This document shows positions 18,928-26,574 of a DNA stretch of 64,000 bases, piece by piece (the stretch's first letter is position 1; each line of letters opens with the position of its first letter). The notes under the pieces were generated by a model, which was given only the letters and a program-made list of their open reading frames with translations, was not told the origin of the DNA and made no database searches. Position numbers and translations under genes: made by a program. The stretch is taken from positions 1-64,000 of the forward strand of contig NZ_VDUX01000008.1 in the NCBI RefSeq assembly GCF_008039565.1, given 5' to 3'. This DNA comes from Aeromicrobium terrae (GTDB lineage Bacteria > Actinomycetota > Actinomycetes > Propionibacteriales > Nocardioidaceae).

Positions 18928-19893
18928 CCACATCTCCTGCAGCTCGAACCCCTTGACCGACGTCCGGCGCATCCTCCGGAGCCGGAAGTCCTCGTCGCCC
19001 TTGAGCTGAGCGGCCATGTCGTGGTCGATCACGGCGTGGCCGGGGCGGGCCACGTTGGTCAGGCGTGACGCGAGGTTGACCACCGGACCGTAGACGTCGC
19101 CGAGGCGGTTCATCACCCGGCCGTAGGACATGCCGACGCGGATCTGCGGGAACGTCTTGTCCTGCTCGTGCTGCTCGAGCAGGTCCAGGGCGAGGGACGC
19201 GGCGTCGCGGACGTCGTCGGTGGCGAACAGGATCTCGTCGCCGATGCTCTTGATGACGCGGCCGTGGTGGTCGGTGATGAGCCCGGCGACCACGCTCTCG
19301 AACCGCTCCACCAGCTCGGCCAGCTCGCGGGCGGTCATCCGACGGCTGCGCGTCGTGTAGCCGACGATGTCGGCGAACCCGATGCACGTGTCCTCGGCGA
19401 CGTCGACCTGCGTGTCGGTGAGGGCGAGCCGGCTCGCCGCCCCGACCAGGTGCCGCCGCCAGGCGTACGTCTGGATGCGCTCGCCGAGCGGGATGAGCTC
19501 CTCCAGCATCCCGAGCCGCTCCGCCGCGACCTTCGGGTCGCCGGCGTCCGCGAACAGCGCCACGAGCATCGCGCGGACCTCCCACTCGGCCAGCCGCGAG
19601 AACGTGCGGCCGATGGTGCGGATGAACGCCTGCTCGGTCTCGTCGTTGATGACACCGAGGTCGATCAGCTGCTGCGCCATCCCGAGCGCCTCGACGTCGG
19701 CCTGGGTGAACGCCACGTCGTCGTCGCCGACCTCCGGGAAGCCCAGCGCGCGCCAGCGGGCACGGGTGACCTCCGGCGACAGCCCCGACAGGCGGGCGAC
19801 GTCCGCGCGCTTCAGGTTCGGCGCCTCACCGAGGACCAGCTCGGCGAGGGCGTCGACGATGAACGAGGGGTCGAAGGACTCCTCGTCGCTCAC
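18907..19893 (-). CDS. Class III adenylate/guanylate cyclase with N-terminal regulatory domain
   Basis: A 328-residue cytoplasmic cyclase. Residues 1-150 form a helical domain with an HTH-like start, similar to the autoinhibitory domain of mycobacterial Rv1264/Rv2212. The catalytic domain (about 160-320) has metal-binding GFADIVGYT, the second metal Asp and substrate Lys region in VIKSIGDEILF, and transition-state Asn/Arg in VVNLASRL. All key residues appear present, so it should be active. It is coupled by a 4-base overlap to the upstream cyclic-nucleotide-binding gene. Confidence 0.85.
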   Translation of the reverse strand: MSDEESFDPSFIVDALAELVLGEAPNLKRADVARLSGLSPEVTRARWRALGFPEVGDDDVAFTQADVEALGMAQQLIDLGVINDETEQAFIRTIGRTFSRLAEWEVRAMLVALFADAGDPKVAAERLGMLEELIPLGERIQTYAWRRHLVGAASRLALTDTQVDVAEDTCIGFADIVGYTTRSRRMTARELAELVERFESVVAGLITDHHGRVIKSIGDEILFATDDVRDAASLALDLLEQHEQDKTFPQIRVGMSYGRVMNRLGDVYGPVVNLASRLTNVARPGHAVIDHDMAAQLKGDEDFRLRRMRRTSVKGFELQEMWSLKRPR

Positions 19894-20312
19894 TCTCCCG
19901 CGTTGTCGGCGGTGCGCTCGGCGTCGGCCTCGGCGATGGCCTCGCCGATCGACGGGACGGCCGCGACGAGCTCGCGTCCGGACTCCGGCGTGAAGTTCAG
20001 CGCCGTGACCTCGGTCTTCGTGACCACCGCGGCCGACCGGATCGAGTGGTTCATGATCGCGGCCTCGCCGATGAAGGTGCCCGGGCCGAGGGTGGCGACC
20101 TCCTCGCCACCGCGACGGACCGACACCTCGCCCTCGAGGATGTAGTAGGCGGCGTCCGCAGGCGTGGTCTCCAGGATCAGGGACCAGCTGTCGGGGAGGT
20201 GCACGAGGCGGCCGAGCTCGGCGACCTTCTGCACGTCGTTGTCGTTGAGGCCGGACAGCTCCTTGAGCCGTGCGATCGTCTCCGGATCAGGGGCGAAGCG
20301 ATCTCTGCGCAT
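19890..20312 (-). CDS. Cyclic nucleotide-binding domain protein
   Basis: A 140-residue single CNB domain. The phosphate-binding cassette reads GPGTFIGEAAIMNHSIRSAAVVT (written here only to mark residues near 85-107; key residues Gly-Glu and Arg), preceded by the jelly-roll YYILEGEVSVRRGG. No DNA-binding or effector domain is attached. The ATG at 20312 is preferred; GTG codons 9-12 bases upstream are alternatives. It is translationally coupled (ATGA) to the cyclase, so it probably senses or buffers the cAMP made by that enzyme. Confidence 0.82.
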   Translation of the reverse strand: MRRDRFAPDPETIARLKELSGLNDNDVQKVAELGRLVHLPDSWSLILETTPADAAYYILEGEVSVRRGGEEVATLGPGTFIGEAAIMNHSIRSAAVVTKTEVTALNFTPESGRELVAAVPSIGEAIAEADAERTADNAGE

Positions 20313-20445
20313 GGGAGGCACCACGAACTTCCTGCTCAGGGCGACCCGACGGGCCGCCGACCGGGCTCTTCCGTCGGAATACTTCCATCGACCGTGGCAC
20401 CTGTCCACCAAACCACCAGGTCCGAGCTCGCTCTAGGCTGAACCC

Positions 20446-21549
20446 ATGGACATCGAGATCGGCACCGCGAAGCGCGGTCGTCGCGCGTACTCCTTCGACG
20501 ACATCGCCATCGTGCCGAGCCGTCGCACGCGTGATCCCGAGGAGGTCTCCACCGCCTGGCAGATCGACGCGTACCGCTTCGAGCTCCCGGTCATGGCCGC
20601 CCCGATGGACTCGGTGATGAGCCCCGACACCGCCATCGCGCTGGGCCGCCACGGCGGGCTCGGCGTCCTCGACCTCGAGGGTCTGTGGACCCGGTACGAG
20701 AACCCGGAGAAGCTGCTCGAGGAGATCCGCGGCATCGACGCGTCCCAGGCCACGCGGCGCCTCCAGGAGCTCTACGCCGAGCCGATCAGGCCCGAGCTCA
20801 TCACCGAGCGGCTCCGCCAGATCCGCGACGCCGGCGTCACCGTCGCGGGCGCGCTCTCCCCGCAGCGCACCAAGCAGCTCGCCGACGTCGTCGTCGACTC
20901 CGGCGTCGACCTGTTCGTCATCCGCGGCACCACGGTGTCCGCCGAGCACGTCTCCGGCCAGACCGAGCCGCTGAACCTCAAGGAGTTCATCTACGAGCTC
21001 GACGTACCGGTCATCGTGGGCGGCTGCGCCACCCACCAGGCCGCCCTGCACCTGATGCGCACCGGTGCCGCCGGCGTCCTCGTCGGCTTCGGCGGGGGAG
21101 CGGCGCACACCACGCGGTCCGTGCTCGGCGTCGCGGTGCCCATGGCCTCCGCCGTCGCCGACGTCGCCGCCGCCCGGCGCGACTACCTCGACGAGTCCGG
21201 TGGTCGCTACGTCCACGTCATCGCCGACGGCTCGATCGGCCGCAGCGGCGACATCGCCAAGGCCATCGCCTGTGGTGCCGACGCCGTGATGATCGGCTCG
21301 CCGTTCGCCCGCGCCGTCGAGGCGCCCGGTGGCGGCTTCCACTGGGGCGCCGAGGCCTGGCACTCCGAGCTGCCACGCGGCGAGCGCGTGGAGATCGGCA
21401 CCGTCGGCACGCTGGAGTCGGTGCTGTTCGGCCCGTCGTCGGTGCCCGACGGCACGATGAACCTGATCGGCGCCCTGCGGCGCGCGCTGGCTACCACCGG
21501 CTACACCGACCTCAAGGAGTTCCAGCGGGTCGAGGTCGTGGTTGGTTGA
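20446..21549 (+). CDS. guaB3: GuaB3 family IMP dehydrogenase-related protein
   Basis: A 367-residue IMPDH-barrel protein without the CBS domains. It has SFDDIAIVPSRRTRDPEEV, MAAPMDSVMSP and HVIADGSIGRSGDIAKAIACGADAVMIGS. The loop that carries the catalytic Cys in IMPDH/GMPR reads GFGGGAAHTTR with no Cys, as in other actinobacterial GuaB3 proteins. The exact reaction in actinobacteria is unsettled. TAGGCT (20434-20439) is 6 bases before the ATG. The order guaB, guaB3, then a ChoD-like oxidoreductase is conserved in mycobacteria. Confidence 0.88.
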   Translation: MDIEIGTAKRGRRAYSFDDIAIVPSRRTRDPEEVSTAWQIDAYRFELPVMAAPMDSVMSPDTAIALGRHGGLGVLDLEGLWTRYENPEKLLEEIRGIDASQATRRLQELYAEPIRPELITERLRQIRDAGVTVAGALSPQRTKQLADVVVDSGVDLFVIRGTTVSAEHVSGQTEPLNLKEFIYELDVPVIVGGCATHQAALHLMRTGAAGVLVGFGGGAAHTTRSVLGVAVPMASAVADVAAARRDYLDESGGRYVHVIADGSIGRSGDIAKAIACGADAVMIGSPFARAVEAPGGGFHWGAEAWHSELPRGERVEIGTVGTLESVLFGPSSVPDGTMNLIGALRRALATTGYTDLKEFQRVEVVVG

Positions 21550-22019
21550 ACGTCGACTGGCTGCACCCGGACGCGGTCCGGCTGCGCGAGGCGATGCAGG
21601 CCGAGGTCCGCGGGCTGTACGAGGACGCCGCGCACCTCGAGGGCGCCGCGGTCCAGGACCGCGACGGCGGGCTGACCATCGACCCGGCCACCGTGCTGCT
21701 CACCGAGGTCCTCTACGACGGTGACGAGCCCGTCGGCCACGTCGCGGTGCGCCGGCTCGGCGACGACGTGGAGATCAAGCGCATGTACGTCCCGCCCCAG
21801 CACCGCGGCGAGGGCGTCGCGGATCGGCTGCTGGCCGAGGTCGAGGAGTGGGCCCGCGAGCAGGGCGTCCCACGGCTCGTCCTGCACACCGGGGAGAAGC
21901 AGCTCGCGGCGATCGCGTTCTACACGCGGCACGGCTACACGCCCATCCCGGTGTACCCGCCGTACGAGCAGCTGGCCTACTCGCGGTGCTTCGCGAAGGT
22001 GTTCCCGAGCCCCCTCTGA
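21546..22019 (+). CDS. GNAT family N-acetyltransferase
   Basis: A 157-residue GNAT acetyltransferase: acetyl-CoA loop PPQHRGEGVADRLL, preceded by VEIKRMYV, and the late AIAFYTRHGYTPIPVYPPY. The substrate is unknown. The TTG at 21546 overlaps the guaB3 stop (TTGA), indicating translational coupling; an ATG at residue 17 is a weaker alternative. Downstream, efeO has its own iron-box promoter. Confidence 0.78.
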   Translation: MNVDWLHPDAVRLREAMQAEVRGLYEDAAHLEGAAVQDRDGGLTIDPATVLLTEVLYDGDEPVGHVAVRRLGDDVEIKRMYVPPQHRGEGVADRLLAEVEEWAREQGVPRLVLHTGEKQLAAIAFYTRHGYTPIPVYPPYEQLAYSRCFAKVFPSPL

Positions 22020-22042
22020 GCCGCGCGGGAGAGGTGTCCTAG

Positions 22043-22061
22043 CATGGTGAGGCTCACCTAA
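22043..22061. promoter_or_regulatory. DtxR/IdeR-like iron box
   Basis: On the minus strand TTAGGTGAGCCTCACCATG matches 14 of 19 positions of the DtxR/IdeR consensus TTAGGTTAGCCTAACCTAA, with a symmetric GGTGAG-N-CTCACC core (22046-22058). It overlaps the probable -10 TAGCAT (22040-22045) of efeO, so iron-loaded repressor would block the promoter. The functional link to efeO/efeB strengthens the call. Confidence 0.75.
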
Positions 22062-22079
22062 CTTTCAAGGAGCTCGTGC

Positions 22080-23210
22080 ATGAAGTCCCTCGCCGCCCTC
22101 GGTGTCGTGTCCCTGGCTCTCGTCAGCCTCTCCGCCTGTGCGTCGGAGGACGCCGCGGGCTCGAAGGGCCTGACGGTCGAGGCCACCGACTCCTCGTGCA
22201 AGGTCTCCAAGACCGAGCTCGACGCCGGACCGTCGACCTTCACGGTCACGAACAAGGGCTCCAAGGTGACCGAGTTCTACGTGTACGCCAAGGGCGACCG
22301 GATCATGGGCGAGGTCGAGAACATCGGCCCGGGTCTGTCGCGCAACCTCGTGGTCGACCTGGAGAAGGGCACCTACGAGGGCGCCTGCAAGCCGGGCATG
22401 GTCGGCGACGGCATCCGCCAGAAGCTCACCGTCACCGGCGAGGCCGCCAAGAAGCTGTCCGACTCCGCCGAGCTCAAGGCCGCGGCCAAGAGCTACGAGC
22501 GCTATGTCGCGTCGCAGACCGACGCGCTGATCGACAAGACGAACGAGTTCGTCGCCGCCGTGAAGGCCGGCGAGGTCGACGAGGCCAAGAAGCTGTTCCC
22601 GGTCGCCCGTACGTACTGGGAGCGCATCGAGCCCGTGGCCGAGGTCTTCGGCGACCTCGACCCGCTGACCGACGGCCGCGAGCCCGACGCGAAGGCCGAG
22701 GGCCGCGACTTCACTGGTTGGCACCGCATCGAGAAGCAGCTCTGGGTGGCCGGCAACACCGACGGCATGGGCACGTACGCCGACGACCTGTTGGCGAACA
22801 TCAAGAAGGTCGTCGCTCAGGCGAAGGACCAGCCGCTCACCGCGCTGCAGCTCGCGCAGGGCTCGAAGGGCCTGCTCGACGAGGTGGCCACCGGCAAGAT
22901 CACCGGCGAGGAGGACGAGTTCAGCCACACCGACCTGTGGGACTTCAAGGCGAACATCGAGGGCTCCCAGGCGGCCATCGCGGCGCTGCGCCCGGTGCTC
23001 GAGGAGCAGGACCCGGACCTCGTCGCCCTGATCGACCAGCGGTTCAAGGAGCTCGACGCCGAGCTGAACCAGTACCAGGACAAGAGCACCGGCGAGTGGG
23101 CGCCGTACACGGACCTGTCCAAGGCGCAGGTCAAGAAGCTGTCCGACGCCGTGGCCGCCCTGAGCGAGCCGATCAGCAAGGTCGCCTCGGTGGTGGCTTC
23201 CTCAGCGTGA
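22080..23210 (+). CDS. efeO: Iron uptake lipoprotein EfeO
   Basis: A 376-residue secreted lipoprotein: hydrophobic signal peptide and lipobox LSAC with Cys20, a cupredoxin-like domain (about 30-120), then an EfeO/M75 peptidase-like helical domain with the metal motif HRIE (His215, Glu218). It probably delivers iron at the outer membrane face of the cell. An AAGGAG ribosome site precedes the ATG. It sits under a DtxR-like box and is followed by efeB, but no efeU permease gene is adjacent. Confidence 0.93.
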   Translation: MKSLAALGVVSLALVSLSACASEDAAGSKGLTVEATDSSCKVSKTELDAGPSTFTVTNKGSKVTEFYVYAKGDRIMGEVENIGPGLSRNLVVDLEKGTYEGACKPGMVGDGIRQKLTVTGEAAKKLSDSAELKAAAKSYERYVASQTDALIDKTNEFVAAVKAGEVDEAKKLFPVARTYWERIEPVAEVFGDLDPLTDGREPDAKAEGRDFTGWHRIEKQLWVAGNTDGMGTYADDLLANIKKVVAQAKDQPLTALQLAQGSKGLLDEVATGKITGEEDEFSHTDLWDFKANIEGSQAAIAALRPVLEEQDPDLVALIDQRFKELDAELNQYQDKSTGEWAPYTDLSKAQVKKLSDAVAALSEPISKVASVVASSA

Positions 23211-23225
23211 GTACCGTGGTTCCAC

Positions 23226-24485
23226 GTGACTGACCTGTCCCGCCGCGCCCTCCTCGGCGCCGCCGGCATCGGTGCCGTCGCGGCCGGCGTCGGGGGCGGT
23301 TACGCCCTCGGGAGCTCCGACGACCCGCCGGTGAAGCCGGCGGAGGCGGCTCTCCCGGTGCCGTTCACCGGACGCCACCAGGCGGGCATCGTGACGCCGG
23401 CCCAGGACCGGCTCTACCTCGTCGCGCTGGACATGACGAGCGAGAAGCGCGACGACCTGATCTCGCTGCTGAAGGACTGGACGCGGGCGGCCCGCAAGCT
23501 CACGGCCGGGAACGAGATCGGCGTCTACGGTGCCGTCGCGGGCTCGCCGCTCGGCCCGCCGGAGGACACCGGGGAGGCGCTCGGCCTGCCGCCGTCGCAG
23601 CTGACCCTCACCTTCGGGTTCGGGCCGAGCCTGTTCGAGAAGGACGGCAAGCCCCGGTTCGGGCTCGACGGGAGGAAGCCGGAGAAGCTCACCGACCTGC
23701 CGGCGTTCTCCGGCGACCAGCTCGACCCGGCCATCTCGCACGGGGACCTCGTCGTCCAGGCGTGCGCCAACGACCCGCAGGTCGCGGTGCACGCGGTCCG
23801 CAACCTCGTGCGCATCGCGTTCGGCCGGGCCTCCGTGCGGTACTCGCAGATGGGCTTCGGCCGCACGTCGTCGACGTCGCAGGCGCAGGTCACCGCACGC
23901 AACATGCTCGGCTTCAAGGACGGCACGGCCAACATCAAGGTCGAGGAGCGCAGGAGCGTCGACGAGTTCGTCTGGGTCGGGCCCGACGACGGCCCCGACT
24001 GGCTGGTGGACGGCAGCTACCTCGTCACCCGCAAGATCAACATGCGGATCGAGACCTGGGACCGCGAGTCGCTGCAAGGCCAGGAGCAGATCATCGGGCG
24101 CACGAAGGGGTCGGGCGGTCCGCTGAGCGGCGGCGACGAGTTCGCGACGATCGACCTGAAGGCGAAGGGCCCTGACGGCGAGCTCGCCATCCCGGAAAAG
24201 TCGCACGTCCGGCTGGCCCACCCCGACACGAACGGCGGAGTCAAGATCCTGCGGCGCGGCTACAACTTCGTCGACGGGTCCGACGGCCTCGGCCAGCTGA
24301 GCGCGGGGCTGTTCTTCATCGCCTACCAGCGCGACCCGGAGCAGTTCATCCGAATCCAGAAGAGCCTCGCCGGCTCGCAGAACGACCTGCTCAACGAGTA
24401 CATCGTCCACGTCAGCACCGGCGTCTTCGCCTGCCCGCCCGGAGTCGGCCGCACCGGGTTCGTCGGCGAGACCCTGTTCGCCTGA
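23226..24485 (+). CDS. efeB: Tat-exported Dyp-type peroxidase EfeB
   Basis: A 419-residue deferrochelatase/DyP peroxidase. The Tat signal is at Ser5-Arg6-Arg7 (SRRALLG) followed by a hydrophobic stretch; the DyP motif GFKDGT has its catalytic Asp near residue 232, and FFIAYQRDPEQF lies near the haem pocket. It would oxidise ferrous iron or release haem iron for EfeO. The GTG at 23226 is 15 bases after efeO and has a TACCGT box (23212-23217) 8 bases upstream, so it may have its own leaderless promoter besides read-through. Confidence 0.93.
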   Translation: MTDLSRRALLGAAGIGAVAAGVGGGYALGSSDDPPVKPAEAALPVPFTGRHQAGIVTPAQDRLYLVALDMTSEKRDDLISLLKDWTRAARKLTAGNEIGVYGAVAGSPLGPPEDTGEALGLPPSQLTLTFGFGPSLFEKDGKPRFGLDGRKPEKLTDLPAFSGDQLDPAISHGDLVVQACANDPQVAVHAVRNLVRIAFGRASVRYSQMGFGRTSSTSQAQVTARNMLGFKDGTANIKVEERRSVDEFVWVGPDDGPDWLVDGSYLVTRKINMRIETWDRESLQGQEQIIGRTKGSGGPLSGGDEFATIDLKAKGPDGELAIPEKSHVRLAHPDTNGGVKILRRGYNFVDGSDGLGQLSAGLFFIAYQRDPEQFIRIQKSLAGSQNDLLNEYIVHVSTGVFACPPGVGRTGFVGETLFA

Positions 24486-24498
24486 GTAGGTTCACGGC

Positions 24499-24978
24499 AT
24501 GACGATGAACCTCGGCGACTCCGTGACCGTCCACATGAAGGCGTCGCCGGAAGAGGTCTGGGACCTCGTCAGCGACGTCACCCGCATCGGCGAGTTCAGC
24601 CCCGAGACGTTCGAGGCCCGCTGGACCCGGGGCTCCACCGGACCCGAGGTCGGTGCCCACTTCAAGGGCCACGTGAAGCGGAACGGCGTCGGCCCGGTCT
24701 ACTGGACGCTGTGCCGCGTCGACCGCTGCGAGCCGGGCCGGCAGTTCGAGTTCACCGTGATCGTGGGGGACCGCGACGTGAACACGTGGGGCTACCGGAT
24801 CGAACCGGCCGACGACGGCGTCGACGTCACCGAGTACTTCCAGCTCGCCGGGAACCCGCTGCTGAAGCTGTACTGGGGCGCCCTCGGCTGGGCCCGCGGC
24901 CGCACCAACCGCGAAGGCATGCGCACGACCCTCGAGCGCATCCGCGACGTCGTGGAGTCCGGCTCATCCAGCACGTGA
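24499..24978 (+). CDS. SRPBCC (polyketide cyclase/START-like) family protein
   Basis: A 159-residue START-fold protein: N-terminal VHMKASPEEVWDLVSDVTRIGEFSPE, then sheet residues and a long C-terminal helix (EGMRTTLERIRDVVE). Such proteins bind hydrophobic ligands; no specific function can be assigned. TAGGTT (24487-24492) is 6 bases before the ATG, giving it its own leaderless promoter independent of efeOB. The stop codon falls inside the operator of the next operon. Confidence 0.8.
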   Translation: MTMNLGDSVTVHMKASPEEVWDLVSDVTRIGEFSPETFEARWTRGSTGPEVGAHFKGHVKRNGVGPVYWTLCRVDRCEPGRQFEFTVIVGDRDVNTWGYRIEPADDGVDVTEYFQLAGNPLLKLYWGALGWARGRTNREGMRTTLERIRDVVESGSSST

Positions 24979-24994
24979 CATCGGCCATGTCACG
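24974..24994. promoter_or_regulatory. Operator-like dyad before the aldehyde dehydrogenase operon
   Basis: CGTGACAT (24974-24981) and ATGTCACG (24987-24994) form perfect 8-bp arms around 5 bases. The right arm coincides with the -35 position (24988-24993) for the -10 box TATCCT (25011-25016), so a bound repressor would block the promoter. The dyad resembles TetR- or GntR-type operators; no regulator gene is adjacent, so control is in trans. Confidence 0.7.
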
Positions 24995-25023
24995 CTTCGC
25001 ATACTCGCGGTATCCTGACCGGC

Positions 25024-26574
25024 ATGCCAGTCTCCGAGCGCATCGCTCCTGACCGGATCGCCACGCTCACGCGCCTGATCCGCACCACGACGCAGGAGTC
25101 CCGCACCACCATCTCGCCGCTGGACGGCGAGCCGGTCGCCGAGATCCCCGTCTCGAGCATCGAGGACGTCGAGGCGGCCTTCGACGCCGCCCGCGTCGCC
25201 CAGGCGTCCTGGTCGCAGACCTCCCTCCGTGAGCGCCGCCGCGCGCTGCTGCGCCTGCACGACCTGGTGCTCGAGCGCCGCGAGGAGCTGCTCGACCTCA
25301 TCCAGATCGAGTCCGGCAAGTCGCGTGCGCACGCGTTCGACGAGGTGGCCCACCTGGCTTTGACGGCGCGCTACTACGCGCGGCGCCTCCGCCGGCAGAT
25401 GAAGCCGGAGCGGCGCAACGGCGCCCTCCCGCTCCTCACGTCGGTGAAGCTGAACCACGTGCCCAAGGGCGTCGTCGGCATCATCAGCCCCTGGAACTAC
25501 CCGCTCACGATGGCCATCTCCGACGGCCTGCCGGCGATCGCGGCCGGCAACGTGGTGGTGCACAAGCCCGACAGCCAGAGCCCGCTGATCGCGCTGGCAG
25601 GCGTCGAGCTGCTGCGTGACGCCGGGTTCCCGGCCGACGTCTGGCAGGTCGTCAGCGGCGCCGGCTCTGTGGTGGGCACCGCGATCATCGAGCGGGCCGA
25701 CTACATCTGCTTCACCGGCTCCACCGCCACCGGCACGCTGATCGCCAAGCAGGCGGCCGAGCGTCTGGTCAGCACGTCGCTCGAGCTGGGCGGAAAGAAT
25801 CCGATGATCGTGCTCCCGGGCGCTGACGTCGAGAATTCGGCGGCCGGCGCGGTGAACGCGTGCTTCAGCTCGGCCGGCCAGCTGTGCGTCTCGATCGAGC
25901 GCCTCTACGTCCCCGAGGCGCAGTACGACGCCTTCCGCGACGCCTTCGTCCGCCGGGTGCAGGCGCTCTCGCTCGGCGCGGGACTCGACTGGGACGCCGA
26001 CATGGGGTCGCTCGTGTCGCAGGCCCAGGTGGAGACCATCACGAAGCACGTCGAGGACGCCGTCGCCAACGGTGCCACCGTGCTCACGGGCGGCAAGGCC
26101 CGCCCGGACCTCGGCCCGTTCTTCTACGAGCCCACCGTCCTGGAGGGCGTCACCGACGCGGCCGAGTGCTTCGCCGGCGAGACGTTCGGCCCGCTGGTCT
26201 CGCTGTACCCGTACCGCACTGTCGAGGAGGCCGTGGAGCTCGCCAACGGCGGCGAGTACGGCCTGAACGCGAGCATCTACGGGCCCACCCGCCTGGCCCG
26301 CCGGATCGCGCCGACGATCAAGGCCGGCACGGTCAACATCAACGAGGGGTTCGCCGCCAGCTTCGGCAGCATCGACGCACCCATGGGCGGCATGCGGCAC
26401 TCCGGTGTCGGCCGCCGCCAGGGCGCCGAGGGCATCCACCGCTACACCGAGCCGCAGTCCGTGGCCGTCCAGCGCGCGATGCCGATGGCCGGTCCCGCGT
26501 TCCTCGCCCCGGAGCGCTACGCGAAGCTGCTCACCCTGGGCATGAAGATCCTCCGGAGGACACCGCGTGCCTGA
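25024..26574 (+). CDS. Succinate-semialdehyde dehydrogenase-type aldehyde dehydrogenase
   Basis: A 516-residue NAD(P)-dependent ALDH. PWNYPLTM and TGSTATG mark the cofactor site, ELGGKNPM holds the general base Glu, and SSAGQLC carries the catalytic Cys. The sequence best fits the GabD2-like actinobacterial group, oxidising succinic semialdehyde or a similar aldehyde. TATCCT is 7 bases before the ATG, with an operator on the -35. The 3' end overlaps the GMC oxidoreductase by 8 bases, so the two form an operon, perhaps alcohol-to-aldehyde-to-acid. Confidence 0.85.
   Translation: MPVSERIAPDRIATLTRLIRTTTQESRTTISPLDGEPVAEIPVSSIEDVEAAFDAARVAQASWSQTSLRERRRALLRLHDLVLERREELLDLIQIESGKSRAHAFDEVAHLALTARYYARRLRRQMKPERRNGALPLLTSVKLNHVPKGVVGIISPWNYPLTMAISDGLPAIAAGNVVVHKPDSQSPLIALAGVELLRDAGFPADVWQVVSGAGSVVGTAIIERADYICFTGSTATGTLIAKQAAERLVSTSLELGGKNPMIVLPGADVENSAAGAVNACFSSAGQLCVSIERLYVPEAQYDAFRDAFVRRVQALSLGAGLDWDADMGSLVSQAQVETITKHVEDAVANGATVLTGGKARPDLGPFFYEPTVLEGVTDAAECFAGETFGPLVSLYPYRTVEEAVELANGGEYGLNASIYGPTRLARRIAPTIKAGTVNINEGFAASFGSIDAPMGGMRHSGVGRRQGAEGIHRYTEPQSVAVQRAMPMAGPAFLAPERYAKLLTLGMKILRRTPRA

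Noticed and set aside
22020..24498. efeU permease gene hidden near efeO-efeB
   Set aside because: No additional membrane-protein reading frame exists between the GNAT gene and the SRPBCC gene on either strand.
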